Made by a program: the position numbers and the translations under genes | Notes under the pieces: model-generated | What the model saw: the letters and a program-made list of their open reading frames with translations, nothing else | Told to the model about the DNA's origin: nothing | Database searches by the model: none | Shown: positions 22,769-37,249 of the stretch, piece by piece | Layout: every line of letters begins with the position of its first letter | Numbering within the stretch: position 1 is the first letter of the stretch | Source: Hyaloscypha bicolor E | Taxonomy: Eukaryota; Ascomycota; Leotiomycetes; Helotiales; Hyaloscyphaceae | Direction of reading: 5' to 3' | DNA length: 64,000 nt | Assembly (NCBI RefSeq): GCF_002865645.1 | Contig: NW_020194684.1 | Location: 5,929,952-5,993,951, forward strand

Positions 22769-23699
22769 CCTTTTATATATTTTATAGTAAGTAATATAAG
22801 AAGAATTAAAACATTATAATTAAAATAATATTCTTATAAAATTTTAAGGAATTTCTATAAAGCAAATTATTAGCTTAATAAATTTAAGGAAAAAAAGGCT
22901 ATTATAATATATTAAACCTAAGGCCAAAATATTAAAAATATATAAGTATTAATCTTAGTATTTTATATTAATTTCTAATATATCTAGTAATTTAAATACG
23001 GGTTAGCTATAAGATATAATTACTAATATAATATATAGAAATAATAGAAATAAAAACTAATTATAAAAGAAAAAAAAGTAAAGAAAATAAAATAAAAAAT
23101 ATTATACTAAGATAATATAAGTTAGATCTTAGTTAGAAATAGACTTTAATACTCGGAAATAAAATTATATTATTAATTTATATATTATTTTTAGTTATAA
23201 TAAAAACTGAAATAAAAGTAATATTAGTTTTAATAAAAAAGCTTATTTCTAAATCCGGGAAAAATATTTAAAAAAAAGAAATATTTTTAATTTTAGATAA
23301 AATAGTAAATAGAAACTAGAAATAAAAATTAAAAAGAAATCGAAAATTAAAAATTATATAGATAATCTAGAGAAGTTTCTAGGAAAAAAAAGAATATTAA
23401 ATAAAGATAAAAAAGAAAATTCGGAAAAATTAAAGAAATTATATTTATTATTTTTATTTTTATTTTTAATAGTATTATTAAATATATCTAATTAAATAAA
23501 AATAAAGGAAAATACTATAAGTATTAAGCTAATAAAATAGAAAAGAAAATATAAGTAATAGAAATAAAATTAGAAAAGCTATTATTTTATTATTACTAAT
23601 ATTAAAATTCAAACCTAAATTATATTTATTATTATTAATTAGTTTCTTTTAAATTCTAGTTCTTAAACTAAAAGATATATTTAAATAAAAAGTTAGTCT

Positions 23700-26600
23700 T
23701 TTAGGAATCTTATTAATAAAAGTTTTAGATATAGAAACTTTATAATTAATTATAAAAGAAATTATTAAAATTAATATAACTAAGAATAAATATATATTAG
23801 TACCGGATTTAAATCTGCTATTTATAAAAACTGCTAAAGTATTATAGTTTTAGGAAAGCAATATTTCTATATTCTTGAAATAATATATAAATATATATAA
23901 AAACTATTATATTTCTAATAATACTAAGAAAAAAAGAATTATTTATTATATTTCTCTTATTTATAAGAATTAAATTAAAGTTATACTAGAATACTATATT
24001 AATAATTTAAGAAATTATTAGAAAACTAAGTTCTTTAAGACCTTATTAAAGAAATTCCGAGAATATAACTAGGAAATATTTAAAATTAGTTATAACTTTC
24101 TTAATTAGATTATTATATAAGCCCAGAATAAAGAAATCTTTTTTAAGTTCTATATTAATATATTTAATAGAATATTAAAGAAATTACTAAAAAGAAAAAA
24201 AATTATTTAATATTAAGAATTTATAAAGAAATTATTTATTTTAATAAAAGATTATATTTTTAAAAATACAAATTTTAAATTTATAAATATTTCTATTTAT
24301 AAATATAGTAAAATATATAAAAAGAAATAAATACTATTTTAATATTATTAATAACTCAGATATATTCAGATTTAAATAAGAATACTTAAATATAATAATT
24401 TATAATATAATTCCTAAATTAGAAAATAATTATTTTTTACTAGTTTCTTTTATTATATTTCTTAAAGCTATTATAAATATAAATGAAAAAAAAATCTAGC
24501 CTATAACTAATTATATAAAACTTATTAAAAGTAGTAAACCTAAAAGAAATAATATTAACTAGCTAATAAAAAATCTGAAAAAACTATTTATTATTACTAT
24601 AACTTAAAAGAATTTATAGAAATAATATAATATAGCTACTATTATAATTTGAGAAGATATTTATAGCCTATTTATATAATCTAGCTAATTATAGCAGGAA
24701 TAATAGTATTAATAGCCTAATAAATATAATTCGGGTTTTTAGGAAAAATATATAAAAAATTATAATAAAGATTATAGGAAATACTATAATAGCTATAATA
24801 ATTAAGCTAGAATAAATAAGAGATTTAAATAACTATATTCTAGAGAAAGTTAGTTTTAAATATAATTAGAAAATACTATTTAAATTAATATAGCTTATAA
24901 TATAAACCTAAAACCGAAAAAACGAATTTACTATAGATATTATAATAAGAATAATAATAATAATAATAATATTAATCTAGAATATATTTATATCTTTTAA
25001 TTCTATTATCTATTAATAGAAGAGTTTATAAATTATAAATGTATTTACTAATTTAATAAAAGATAATATAAAAAGCTATTTAAGTCTAGATAAAAAAGTA
25101 TTTTCTTTTTCTTTATTAGTAAATACTAGTAATTTAATTAAATTATTTCTTAAATCTAAAAAAGAAAATTTAATTATAATTTAAAAATATAACCTAAAAA
25201 TATCTAGGAAATAATAAGAGATATCTAATTTACTAGGTAAAAAAGAAATAAGGGAACTAGCTAACCGGAATCTATATATAGAAATAAATAAATTATATCT
25301 AGGAAATCTAAATAGCTACTTTATTTTAAAGGAAATTATATTAGAATTACTAATATTTCAGGTTCTGGAATTAATAAATAGTACTAAAATTTGGCTATAA
25401 ATAGCGTTTCTATTAATATTATAACGGGTTTCTTATTAAAAAAAATTTAAAAAAATAGAAATAATTAAAGAGGTTTTCTAAAAACAAGCTAGAGCTAAAA
25501 CAAAAAGCTATTTTATATAAAAGGCCAGAAGAATACTATTCTAAAAAAATAATAGATAAGAATATAGTCTAGTTAAGGAAATAAATATTAATACTTCCGG
25601 AAATAAATAAAATAAATTAGAAATCTAATATATTTTTAATTATAATAAATATAAGACTTCTAAAATTAATAATATTCTAATAAGATTACTAAAGAAAATA
25701 ACTATTTTATTTCTAAAAACTTAAAAAGAAATAAAAATACTTATTAATATTTTAAAAATACTAGATTTAGTTATTATATTTTAGAACTAATAAATTAAGA
25801 ATAATATTTCCTATTTTATTATTTTATAAATAGGAAATACTATTATATTAAATATAATTAAATATACTAGAAGATTTATAAAACTAGTAGCTATAGCTTA
25901 TATAATAAATAAAATATTTAAAGAATTAGAAATATTAGCTTAAATATCTAATACTAATAGAATTAATATTCGAATATTACTAGCTTATAAATATATTATA
26001 TAATTTCTATATTTCTAATTTATATTTTAAAAACTTTAAGGAAGTATTAAATATCAAGAAATAATTAATATTAGAGCTAAAATTAATATTTTTTCCGAAA
26101 AGATTTCTAGAAATATTAATAAAATAATATATAATACTATAGATTATTAAATATTTACTATTACTAAAACTAAATTTGGATTTATAAAAATAATAAAGCT
26201 TAAAGCTAAAATTATAAATAAAATAAGATATAAAGATATATTCTTTTTAATTAAAGAAATTCTAAAGATTCTATTTAGTTAATTATTTTTAGTAAAAATA
26301 AAAATAAAAGATTTACTAATTCTAAAAATAACTAGAATATTTATATTATTATAATTATTTTATTTTTAAAAAAATACCAGAAAACAAAAGAAAATAATAA
26401 TATAAAAGTACTAAGTTTCTAGAGTTAAGAAATTAAAAAATATAAAATAAAAAACTAAAAATAAAAAATAAAAATAAAGCCTAGTATTATAACCGGTAAT
26501 AATATTAAAAAAAATAAGAAAATACCTGAATTTCTTACTAATTCTTTTATTTTGGATTTAGGAATTTAAGAAATTAATAATATTTTTAGAGAAACTAAAA

Positions 26601-29600
26601 TAAAAGAGGCTCTAGTTAAAGTATTATTAAAAGTAGTTCCGGATTTAATAAAAGAAAATAATAAAAAAATATTAAATAAAGATATTTCTAAAAATAAAAT
26701 AAAATAAAATCTTTTAATAATAAAGAAATATATTTCCGAAGCTATAAAACCTGAAATTTAAAACTAGAAAGAATTCTGGAATATATAAGAGCTTAAGAAA
26801 AATATATTAGAATATTAGATAAAAAGATATTTTTTATATTTAAATAGAAAGAAGCTAAATATGAAAATTATAAATTCTAGAAATTAGATAAAAAGAATAT
26901 TAGAGAAAATAGCTATAATTCTTAAAAAAAAAGATAATAATTATAATCTATTTCTAGTTATAGAAATATATAAAATAAAAAATAAGAAAATTCGATTAGT
27001 AAATATTAATAATAGAACTAGAAAAGGCTCTAGTAAATATTCGAACTAGTTTAAAAGATTTAAAACTAGAAAATACTTATAGAAATATATTAGGAAATAT
27101 AAGAATTATTTTTTACTAAAAATATTAGCTATTCTAAAAGATTTATAGCTTATTCCGAAATGTTTTAAATAATTAGATATTAGTAGCTGGCTCTGAGAAA
27201 AGAAATTAGCTATATTTCGAGAATTAATAATTAATTAAAAAAATATAATTATATTTAATTAGAAAGAAATAGGAAAAGTTTATAAGAATATTAGTTTATT
27301 TATTCTAATTAAGACTATTAAGTATAAGGCCTAGTAAAAAAAGAATTTCTTATATTCTAAAGCTCTAATACTAGTAATAGTAAAAATACTATTAGAATAT
27401 TTAAACTATAAAATTCTTAAAAAAATATAATAGACTTTACCGGAATTTATAGTTTTTAATTATAAAAAAAGTTATTAGAACTTATAAACTAATTAATACT
27501 ACTATAAAATACTAATTTATTTTTATTTACTAATAAGATCTTAGAAAAAATTTACTAGTTATATTTATATTTTTCTAATTAATTTCTTTTCCGGATATAA
27601 TTAATTTATACTAGATATATATAATAAAGATTTAACTATATTTATAATATTTCTAAAACTATTAAGAATAATTATATTATTTTTAAAAAAAACTACTAAT
27701 TCTATTATATAATTTATATGAATTATTATAACTATTTTAAAAAATCTATTTCCTAAAATTATTATATTATTTATTAATAATATTAGAATTAAGAAATCTT
27801 ATATAGACTATAATAAATAGTTTATTTTATTTAGTATTTTATATTTAAATATCTTTAAAATCTAAATATAACTTTAGATAGAATTAAATAAGCTAGAATT
27901 AGTATTAGAAAAAAATCGCAATTCTATTATAATAATATAATTATTATTAGCTTTATTTATAAAGTATTTAAAAGAAGTTCTTTGAGTTTAGAGATTAATA
28001 AGATCTTAAAATAAAAATATTATAATAATATAATAAAAAATAAAGCATTTATTAGAATTATTATTTATTATTATATTTAAATTAAAGGCTTTATAATTAT
28101 TACTGAATTTATTTATTATTTAATAAAAAATATATAATATAAAAATAGAATAATAAATAAATATAAGCTATATAAATCTTTTAAAAAAAGCTTATTATTA
28201 TTCTAATATTTTATAAATTATATTATAAATTATTAAAAGATTAGAAAATAATTATATTAATAATAAATACTAGTTTAGATAAATGAAATAGAACTCTTAA
28301 TTAATATAATAATAAAGGAAAAAAGAGAATTATATAATATAAGTCTGGAATCTAAAAGAATATTAAACGGAAATATAATACTACTAAAAGAAAATATAGA
28401 AAACTAATAAAATATTTATAAAAAATATAATTCTAGCTATATAAAATTTATTTTATTCTTAAACTAAATATTAATATATTTATTATATAGCTAAATAAAG
28501 CAGCTATAGATTTTCCTAAAGCTCTAGTTATTTACTAGCTAGTATAGATTTAATTATTTAATTTTAAAATCAAATATATTAAAGAAACTAAATAAATTAT
28601 TATTAATAAATTATTAAAATGCCTATAATAAAAAAGTAATACTAAAGATAATAAAAACATTAATAAATAACTAGTAATAGAGCTTAATACTATTAGAATA
28701 ATATTTATTAAATAGAAAGTTTAATTAAAGGAAATAGTTTCAATTCGGTTATATAATATTATTTTAAGGAATTAGATTCCTAAAACCTTTATTAGATTCC
28801 TAAAACCTTTATTAGATATTCGAATAATAGTATTTAGTTACTAGAAATTAATAATTAAAGCTTTATTATATCTAAAAGCAAATTAATAATATTAAAAAAT
28901 AATAATATTCGGAAGTTATATAATAAAGGCCACGGTTTTTTATATATAACTTCTAGTAAAATAATAAATAATAATACTAATTCCTATATTTTATTTAATA
29001 ATTTAATGTTTTTATTAGATTTCTAAGATAATAGCTATTTCGAATAATATTAGAATATTATATAATATTTTATAATATTTTTTAGACTAGAAGAAATATC
29101 TAGAATCGAGTTTCGAAAATTAAATAAAGAGGCTTTAAATTATAATATAAGAGATTAATTATTATAAAGAATTATATTTAAAATATATTTATTATAACTT
29201 CTTATTAATAACTAAAAGTAAAAGAAGATTATTATTAAAGAGTTATATAATAAAATTAGATATACTAGAAGAAAAAATACTTTTTATTTAATAGCTAGTT
29301 ATTATTACTAGAAAAATTATTATAACTATATATAAAAATATATTAGTATAAGAATAAAAAAACAAGAAAAAGCTCTATATTTAATAAAAACTATATTTCT
29401 TTTTTATTACCTTAGAATTAATATAATTAAATTACTAGATTATAAAAAATATAATATATTAGTTATTATTAGAAATAACGTCTTAGAATAAATTAAAGCT
29501 AGATCTTTAAAGAATCTAACTAATAAAAAGATTACTAAGTTTATTTAGAAAGAAATCATTTATAAATATAGTTTATTTAAATAGCTTAAGGTAAATAGTA

Positions 29601-29884
29601 AATTAGAATTTAAAAAAATAATAATTTAGGAATTTAATAAATTAGAAATTAATAGAATTATTATTTTGGCCTATAATTCTAAAAGAAATAATATAATTAA
29701 AAAATAATATTAATTAATTATTTAAGTACTTATTATATTTATAATAAATAAAAAGAAACCTTAAATAGATTTTCTATTATATATTCTATTTATTAACCGA
29801 ATAACTATATATAAACTAATTAGGTTTATTTTCTTTTATATAATTTATAATAGAAAAACTATATTATTTATAGAAATATATTTT
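23700..29884 (+). pseudogene. Degenerate gypsy-type gag-pol of family 3
   Basis: Plus-strand frames with many TAA/TAG stops run in gag-pol order. A gag-like region occupies about 23,760-25,150. Reverse transcriptase is at about 27,430-27,900: a stretch beginning FFSGYN at 27,574, and FINNIRIKKS at about 27,763, where the two catalytic Asp of the family now read Asn (GAT to AAT fits G-to-A). RNase H-like sequence follows at about 28,100-28,620 and integrase-like sequence at about 29,150-29,884. Pol is cut by the copia insertion; its end probably resumes at 36,233. Assignment rests on RT and motif order; gag is weak. Confidence 0.6.
28771..28810. repeat. 20-bp perfect tandem duplication inside family-3 pol
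   Basis: ATTAGATTCCTAAAACCTTT occurs twice in a row. Both copies are identical although the surroundings are heavily mutated, so the duplication may postdate most decay. Confidence 0.85.
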
Positions 29885-29889
29885 CTAAT

Positions 29890-30217
29890 TATTAGTATAG
29901 CTATTTCTTTGGGAGTTATATATATAATTACGGGATACGGGATACGAGATATAAGTAATAGGATATAGGTAATAAGATATGGAATACGGGATATAGGTAA
30001 TAAGATATAAGATACGGGATATAGTTATATAATCTTATATCCTATTAATAACTCGACTAGTAGACTAGACTCCTTTAGGCTTAGCAGATTTAGGGATTAT
30101 ATATTAATATTATAATACTATAATTCCTACTTCTAAATAATAATAACTTTACTAACTATATATAACTAGTATTTCTATACCTATATAATAGTACTATATA
30201 TTACTAGTAAACTAATA
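29890..30217 (+). repeat. Copia copy 1, 5' LTR (328 bp)
   Basis: Contains a run of short imperfect repeats based on ACGGGATA and TAGGTAATAAGATA (about 29,928-30,020), then ACTCGACTAGTAGACTAGAC. The right LTR has the same parts with fewer short repeats. Confidence 0.85.
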
Positions 30218-30879
30218 CTAATTAGTTTATATATATAGATTAGAGAAGATTTTAGATTAGTTCTAAAAGTATTTAATAGCCTAAGACAAATCTAGTCTAT
30301 TTTATATTAAAGGAGGGAACTATTTATTAACTTTACGAAAGTATTTAGTAGTCTATAGAAAAGATATCTAGCTCTTACTAATTAATAAGCGGTTAGCTAT
30401 TTGACTATCTATCTATTTAATTTCTATTATCTTTTAAAACTAACTTCTTTTAGCCCTAAGACTACTTTCTTGGAAACCATCTTTTCTACTTATATAATAT
30501 CCGTATCTATAAGACTCTCTCTCCGGAATATATACCCTATATATATCTTTAAAGCCATTTAATTACTATTTTGATTTTACTATTAAATCGAGTCCTTTAA
30601 GCTTTAGACTCTTCCGGAATTATAATATTTCACTTTCTAAATTTCTTATTACAGACGAAATATTTAAGAGTAAAATATTTACTTTAATACCTATAATACC
30701 CCTAGATATCTGGGATATTTAGTATCTGAACCAGATATCTGAATATCTTTACTACTAAACCCTTTCTATAAACCTATTACGAACTACCTTACCTTTAAAC
30801 CTCTCCTACTACGAACTATATATATATATTAGGGAAAACCTGAACTTAGTTTAGTATAAATACTAATAAGGGAAAGGAA

Positions 30880-33800
30880 CTAATTAAGAAATAGAAAGAC
30901 GGTATTAATCTAATAACTATAATAAAGGCTGAATTTCAGGAATATATAATTACTAAGATATATTAGTATATCTTATATAGGAAGAGTAATAATAATCTAT
31001 AGGATCTGTTCCAGAATAACTTCAAAAACTTTAATACTATAGTATATAGTCTAATTAATTATATATTTATATAAAATCTTTGAGCCTAACTTTAGTATAG
31101 TAGTATTTATATTAAATAGAACTATAGAAACCTTACTATTATATAATTCTTTATTAATCTTATTTAAGAAGAAATAAAGAATATATGAAATAAAGCTAAT
31201 ATTATTAATAATAATTTAATTAGAATAAATCTTTTTTAGGAATCTATTATATTAGTTTATTTTACTCTAGATAGAACTAGATATAAAAGAACTAGATAAT
31301 CTCAGTTAAGAAATCAAGCTATCTATTTATCTCTTCTAAATTAAAGCTATTTACCGCTTCTATTTTTACTACTACTAGTATTACTACTAAACCCGAACTA
31401 CTATTAATTAGTATCTATTATTTCTACTAGAAAGCTTATTAGGGAAATAGTAAAAATATATTCCGAAATATAAAAGTATAATAGAACTAATAATAGTTTC
31501 AATTATAAACTTACTATTTTCCTTAATATCTATTAATATATAGAGCTCTTAAAAGAGGTATTAGTAAAAGCTTTTTCTATTATATTAAAAGAACTAGTAT
31601 AAGACTACTTCTATAATAACTAGCTTTCGAGCCATATATATAAAGAGGCCTATATAAATATCTATAGCTTCTTTAAAGGCCCCGGTTTCTATTATCGAAA
31701 TTTAGATAAACGAAATACTATTACCTTAGTAACTATAATAGTAAAAGATCCTAAAAAAACAATATTTAAACTTGTCTAAATACTAATTAATAACCTATAT
31801 AAATTATAGTATAGCCTTATTCCTGTTTTATAAAATACCGAATTCCTATATAATAAGATTATTATCTCCTATTAAGGCTTACTAGTATACTAATATATAG
31901 TCTCGGACTCTTCTAATAATCTCGGCTAGCTTATTAATAAGCTCTAATTATCTATTACTACTTATAAGAAAAAGTAATAAATTACTACCAAAACCTATTT
32001 TACTAATTAATAATACTATTCTTAAAACTCTTTAAACTACTATTTGTCCGGAAATTATTAATACGGATCTAGCTATAACTTCGGAACCTGTAATAACTAT
32101 TCCAAGTCCTATAATTATAATAAGTATATTCCAAAGTTATATTTTATATATAAAAGACTCGAATACTACTTATAGAAATATATACCAGAGAAATAAGAGG
32201 CCAAAAAGGCTTGATTTAAGAATAAAAATATTTACTAATTTAGATTCCGAAATACCTATAACTTTAATAAATGCTTTAGTAATACTTATATATAATATAT
32301 TACCGAATTTAAAAGAGAAGAGAATAATAAGAATAGTAAGGACAAACTAGTAAGTAATACTTTTAAAGCCTTACTAATAGAAATAAATAAAAGAAAGAAA
32401 TATTATTCTAATTCCTATTTTATTTCTATTAAAAGCTTTCTAGCCACTCCTATAGCCCCTGCTCTTATTATTCCTATAACTAATACTCTTATAAATAACC
32501 TTATTTCCCTTTTCTTTATATACTAGATAATAGGCGAAAACCATATTTTAGAGCCTATTAAATAGATAAAAGATATCTAGATATTTATAATTAATAGTAT
32601 ATTAAGATATAATACTTACTACTTTTATGAAATTATAATTAATACCAGAGCCTCCAGATTCTTAATTACTAGTTCTAACTAATTCCAAGCTTTATAATAG
32701 ACTAATAATAGTATCTAACTTAATAAAACTACTAAAGGTCAAGTTAATATCTAGTTTAGTATTAGATTTATATTCTCTATTAGATCTATAATAGTAAGAA
32801 TACTAATTAGGTAAGTACAATTCTATATTATATTTATAAAAACTTTATTTTTATTTAGTTTGGCTAATATAGATAAACTAGGAGTCTATTTTAATAATCT
32901 TACTAATTATCTTATTATTTCTAATAAATGCTTTATATCTATAGTATAATGTTTTGGATACTTTTTCCTGTTTTGAAATACTATTCTATAAAGTTTTATT
33001 TCCGAATTCTTTACTTATAATTCCTGCTTTTTTATAAAAATTAAATTATAATATTTATATTACCGTTTTGGTTATTTATTTATTAATAAGCTTCGAAATA
33101 TATTAGAATAAGCAGGCTATAATATTAATATAAAAGTCTTTAAGTATCTTATAAAATACTATAAATAATACCAGAAATTCAAATAATTACTAGAATAATT
33201 TAAGTTTAACCTGAGAAATAATATTAGTTTTAATTACTCTATTATTATTAATATTTTCTATATTTCTAGTAAGCCTATATTCTATATTATTAATAAAGGT
33301 ACTAGATATTAAGCCGGCTAATAGCTTTAAAATATTAGTATATTATATATTTGAAATATTCTAAAATAGTATTAGATTAATACTTATTTAGGCTCTCCTA
33401 ATTAGATTATAGTAAATACTAGAAAGTAGTTTACTAGTAAGAAGTTTACTTAGCTTATAAATACTATAGGAACTAAGGTTAAAATCGTTCTTATAAAAGC
33501 TTATAGTTTTATTAGAATTATAGAATACTACTATAGCCTAATTTAATATACTTATTTTATTATTATAGCCAAAATTAATAGAATTAATAAGAATACTATA
33601 CTCTAAATAGCTTTTAAGGCTATTAATAATTTCGCTAAACCCGATAGTATTATCCTAACTCTTTTGGTTTATAGTACTTTATTTCAAATAACCGAATATA
33701 ATACTCTATTACTAACTATATTATAGTAATTAGTAGTATTTAAGAAAGTAATAGTAGAAATTCAGAAGCTTTAAACTAGATACCAGATTATAAATATTCT

Positions 33801-35690
33801 AAATACCCAAAATAGTCCTAGTACTACTAATATCTATAAACTTCCCTTAAATTCGGATATTCTTATATAATATAAAGAGAATACCGGTTAATCTAGTAAT
33901 TAGGATAGGCTATATAAGCTAGTAGCTATTAACGGAGAGAACTATATACTAGCTTTACTATATAGTAATACTATCTTTTACTTAACCTCTATAAAGCCCT
34001 TTTATATAGGAGATATTAAGATTATTACTAATAGCCCCGAACCTAAACCTATTCCCGAATTCTATAATAAGACCAAAGGTAATACAGGTATAATTTCTCC
34101 TATTATTCCCGCTATTTCACTAAAGTATAATAGAGGATATCCTTATAAGAACCCGGATATTATAGTATTCCTATAAGATAATAACCTATATAAGAACTCT
34201 TATTAAGTTAAAGTTACTAGCCTCCTAGAAAAGAGTATATTTGAGGTTATTCCCAGATCTCAGGTACTAAAAGAGATATATATTTTTAATTCCCGGTTTA
34301 TTAATAAGATTAAGAATAAGGATACGGAAAGAGAGTTTAAGAAATCGAGATTAGTTATTCAGGCTTATAATAATAATAAAAAATATATAGTATTAATATA
34401 ATTACCTACTATTTAATATATTAGTCAGAGAATTATTCTTAGTATTACTACTATAATAATAGATACTATAAAGCTATATTTATATAATATTTTATAAGCT
34501 TATATCTAATTAATAATTTTACTTAACTATAATTTTTATATTAACCTACCTTATAAGCTTACTAGAAAGCTAAATCTGAATAATAATTCGGTTCTAAAGG
34601 TTATAAAACTATTATATAATATACCGGAAGCTAGGAACTATTAGTTTAAGACTTATTATTCCTATTATATTAATAAGCTTTCTATAGAATAGTTAACTTA
34701 TAACCCTTGCCTCTTTTATAGTAAGTAATTCTTTAGAATTATTAGCCTTTAAACTAATAATATCTTATTTATTAGAAATAATGATTTTATAAAAACGAAG
34801 TAACTAAAGCTTTAAGAGATTAAGTTCTTAGCCAAGAAGTATAAATGCCTTACTATTAACTATAATCTCAAATTTAATAGAGGTATTATCTATATAGATA
34901 CTACTAGAATTACTCTTATATAGAAATACTAGTATAAAAACCTCTGAACCGTTTCTATAAAGAATACTACTATTATAAGTAGTAAGAGTACTATTTATTA
35001 AGATCTCTCTATTAAGAACTAATATATTACCTAATATACTAGAGAAATATATATTATATTAGTCTATTAACTAGAAGCTTTATATAACCTATTAATTATT
35101 ACTCAAGTTATTAAACCTTCGGAAACTAATATAAAGATACTTAATAAGTATATTTAATAGCAAATTGAGAATACTACTAGAGAACTAAGATTCGTAAAGC
35201 TAGTAAAGAAGTTCTTATATTTAATTATTTTTATGAATACTTTATTTATAAATAATAGAGATCTCTTTTCCTAAATCGGATATATTCTAGTTTTAGTAAA
35301 CGAAACTAGATATACTAATATTATTTACTAGTTCTTTATTAAATATAAGAGAGTTACTAGAAGTATTCTAGCTTTAGAACTCTATAATATGGCTTATAGC
35401 TTTAATATAGGTATTTTAGTTAAATCTATAATTAATAGAATACTAGAAATAGAACTATTACTAGTAATCTATACGGATTCGAAGTCATTATATAAATGCT
35501 TTATTAAATTAGGAACTACTCGAAAAAAGTATCTAATAATTAATATAATATACCTCTATTAGATATACGAATAATAAGAGATTATAGAAGTCAAATAGAT
35601 TAAAAAAGAATCGAATTCTACTAATTCTATAACGAAATCAAAGCTAATAAATGCCCTCAAGTATTTAATTAATATAAATACTATATAATT
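30880..35690 (+). pseudogene. Copia gag-pol relic, copy 1
   Basis: The order is that of Ty1/copia: gag from about 30,880; a decayed zinc-knuckle region at about 32,130-32,190; protease-like sequence near 32,640 (INTRAS where an active-site DTGAS would be expected); integrase at about 33,050-33,680 (zinc-binding FGHLFINKL, then FYIINKGTRY); reverse transcriptase at about 34,290-35,050 (TNNILFIRNN at about 34,757, where the family has two Asp); RNase H at about 35,230-35,680 (VIYTDSKSLYKCF, then ALKYLI). Integrase before RT defines copia. Stops throughout are mainly TAA and TAG. Confidence 0.85.
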
Positions 35691-35927
35691 AGATATAGAG
35701 AAATAGGTTAAGTATAGATAGGGCGGGAAATAGATATATGAAATAAGAGAATATTATAGGAAGGGAAGTTATATATAAAAGGCTATAGCTTTTAATATAT
35801 AATCAAAACCTTAGAAGTAATATAAATATATAAAGTATTTGGGAAAATCTGGTACTAGGCCGGATTAGGGAATTTGTATATAATTAGAAGGAGATATTAT
35901 TTTTTGTGTTTTTTAGAAAGTTTCTAG

Positions 35928-36227
35928 TATTAGTATAGCTATTTCTTTAGGAGTTATATATATAATTACGGGATACGGGATACGGGATATAGGTAATAAG
36001 ATATAAGTAATAAGATATAAGATATAGGATATAGTTATATAACCTTATATCTTATTAGTAACTCGACTAGTAGACTAGACCCCTTTAGGCTTAGCAAATT
36101 TAGGAATTATATATTAATACTATAATATTATAATTCCTACTTCTAAATAATAATAACTTTACTAACTATATATAACTAGTATTTCTATACCTATATAATA
36201 ATATTATATATTACTAGTAAACTAATA
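35928..36227 (+). repeat. Copia copy 1, 3' LTR (300 bp)
   Basis: Direct repeat of the 5' LTR, shorter because it has fewer ACGGGATA/TAATAAGATA units. Followed by CTAAT and then decayed family-3 sequence. Confidence 0.85.
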
Positions 36228-36232
36228 CTAAT

Positions 36233-36910
36233 CTAGAAAATATTTAATTAAAATAAAGTTTATAATAAAAAAATACTTCTAGAAATATATATAAAATAAA
36301 TATAAATAAGAAATAAAAATATTAAAAAAGCCAGAATAAAAAAGAATAGAAAATATTAAAAAAAAAGAAATAATTTAATATTATTTATTAGATTTATTTA
36401 AAGTCTATTTTTAAAAAAAAATCTAGTTTTTATATATAATATTAAATTAATAAATTAAAATAAGTTAAGAAATATAAAACTATTATATTACTAGTTTAGC
36501 CTATATAAAATAAAATATATAAATTAATTAAAAGAATATTATATATTAGAAAAGCTTAATAATATTATAATTTAAAAAATATATATTAGGAATTAATTTA
36601 AATAATTTATTAAAAGAAATAAATTCTAGTATTTCCCTAAAAAAAAATTAATAATAAATAAATATTTTAAAAGAAATATAAAATTATAAAATACTATAAA
36701 TAAAATAGTATTTAGGAAATCGAAAAAGCTATTAGTATTATTATATATATTCTAAAATTACTAGAATTAGAAAAAATAAAATATATTTTCTTTATAGAAA
36801 ACTAGAAGAAAGTATTAAATAATAAAAGCTTTTTTTAATCTAAAATAAAGCTTATTACTTTTAATTCTTTATATATCTTTTATTTTTTTTTCCTAATTAT
36901 TATTTATAGT
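36233..36910 (+). other. Continuation of family-3 element between two insertions
   Basis: AT-rich sequence between copia copy 1 and gypsy copy 1. It reads on the plus strand as a Lys/Ile-rich decayed frame and may be the end of family-3 pol. No domain could be named. Confidence 0.4.
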
Positions 36911-36915
36911 CTTTA

Positions 36916-37213
36916 TATAATATATATAAGGTTATATATAACTTAAAGATATATAACGAACCTCGGATATTACGGGTATTAATTAAGAAGATTAGCGGCC
37001 CTTTAATACTATAACTAACTACTATTTATATTATATATATTAGGCTTATAAATTACTAATTATATATATATTATCGGGGCCTCCTATTTAGAAAGGGCTT
37101 TTCTGGACCTTATAGGAGAGATAGAGATTAGTTCTATACTAAATTTAATACTATAGTTTTATAACTTACTAATTTATTCTATTATCTTATTACTTACTAA
37201 TAAATACCTTATA
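36916..37213 (+). repeat. Gypsy copy 1, 5' LTR (298 bp)
   Basis: Matches the 3' LTR and both LTRs of gypsy copy 2 in length and sequence, with mostly C/T and G/A differences. Confidence 0.93.
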
Positions 37214-37249
37214 AGCTAATCTCTCTATCCTTAAAGAAAGTAGTTTAAT

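Larger units (their letters stand above)
29890..36227 (+). mobile_element. Ty1/copia retrotransposon, copy 1 (full length, degenerate)
   Basis: LTRs lie at 29,890-30,217 and 35,928-36,227. They start TATTAGTATAGC and end ACTAATA, consistent with TG...CA ends after RIP. A candidate 5-bp duplication CTAAT is at 29,885-29,889 and 36,228-36,232. The same CTAAT also follows the left LTR, so the exact LTR end is not certain. The element is inserted in the integrase part of family-3 pol. Confidence 0.85.

Noticed and set aside
36228..36232. CTAAT taken as part of the copia LTR rather than target duplication
   Set aside because: CTAAT also follows the left LTR, so this stays possible. The duplication reading is preferred because CTAAT precedes the left LTR exactly and leaves LTR ends compatible with TG...CA.
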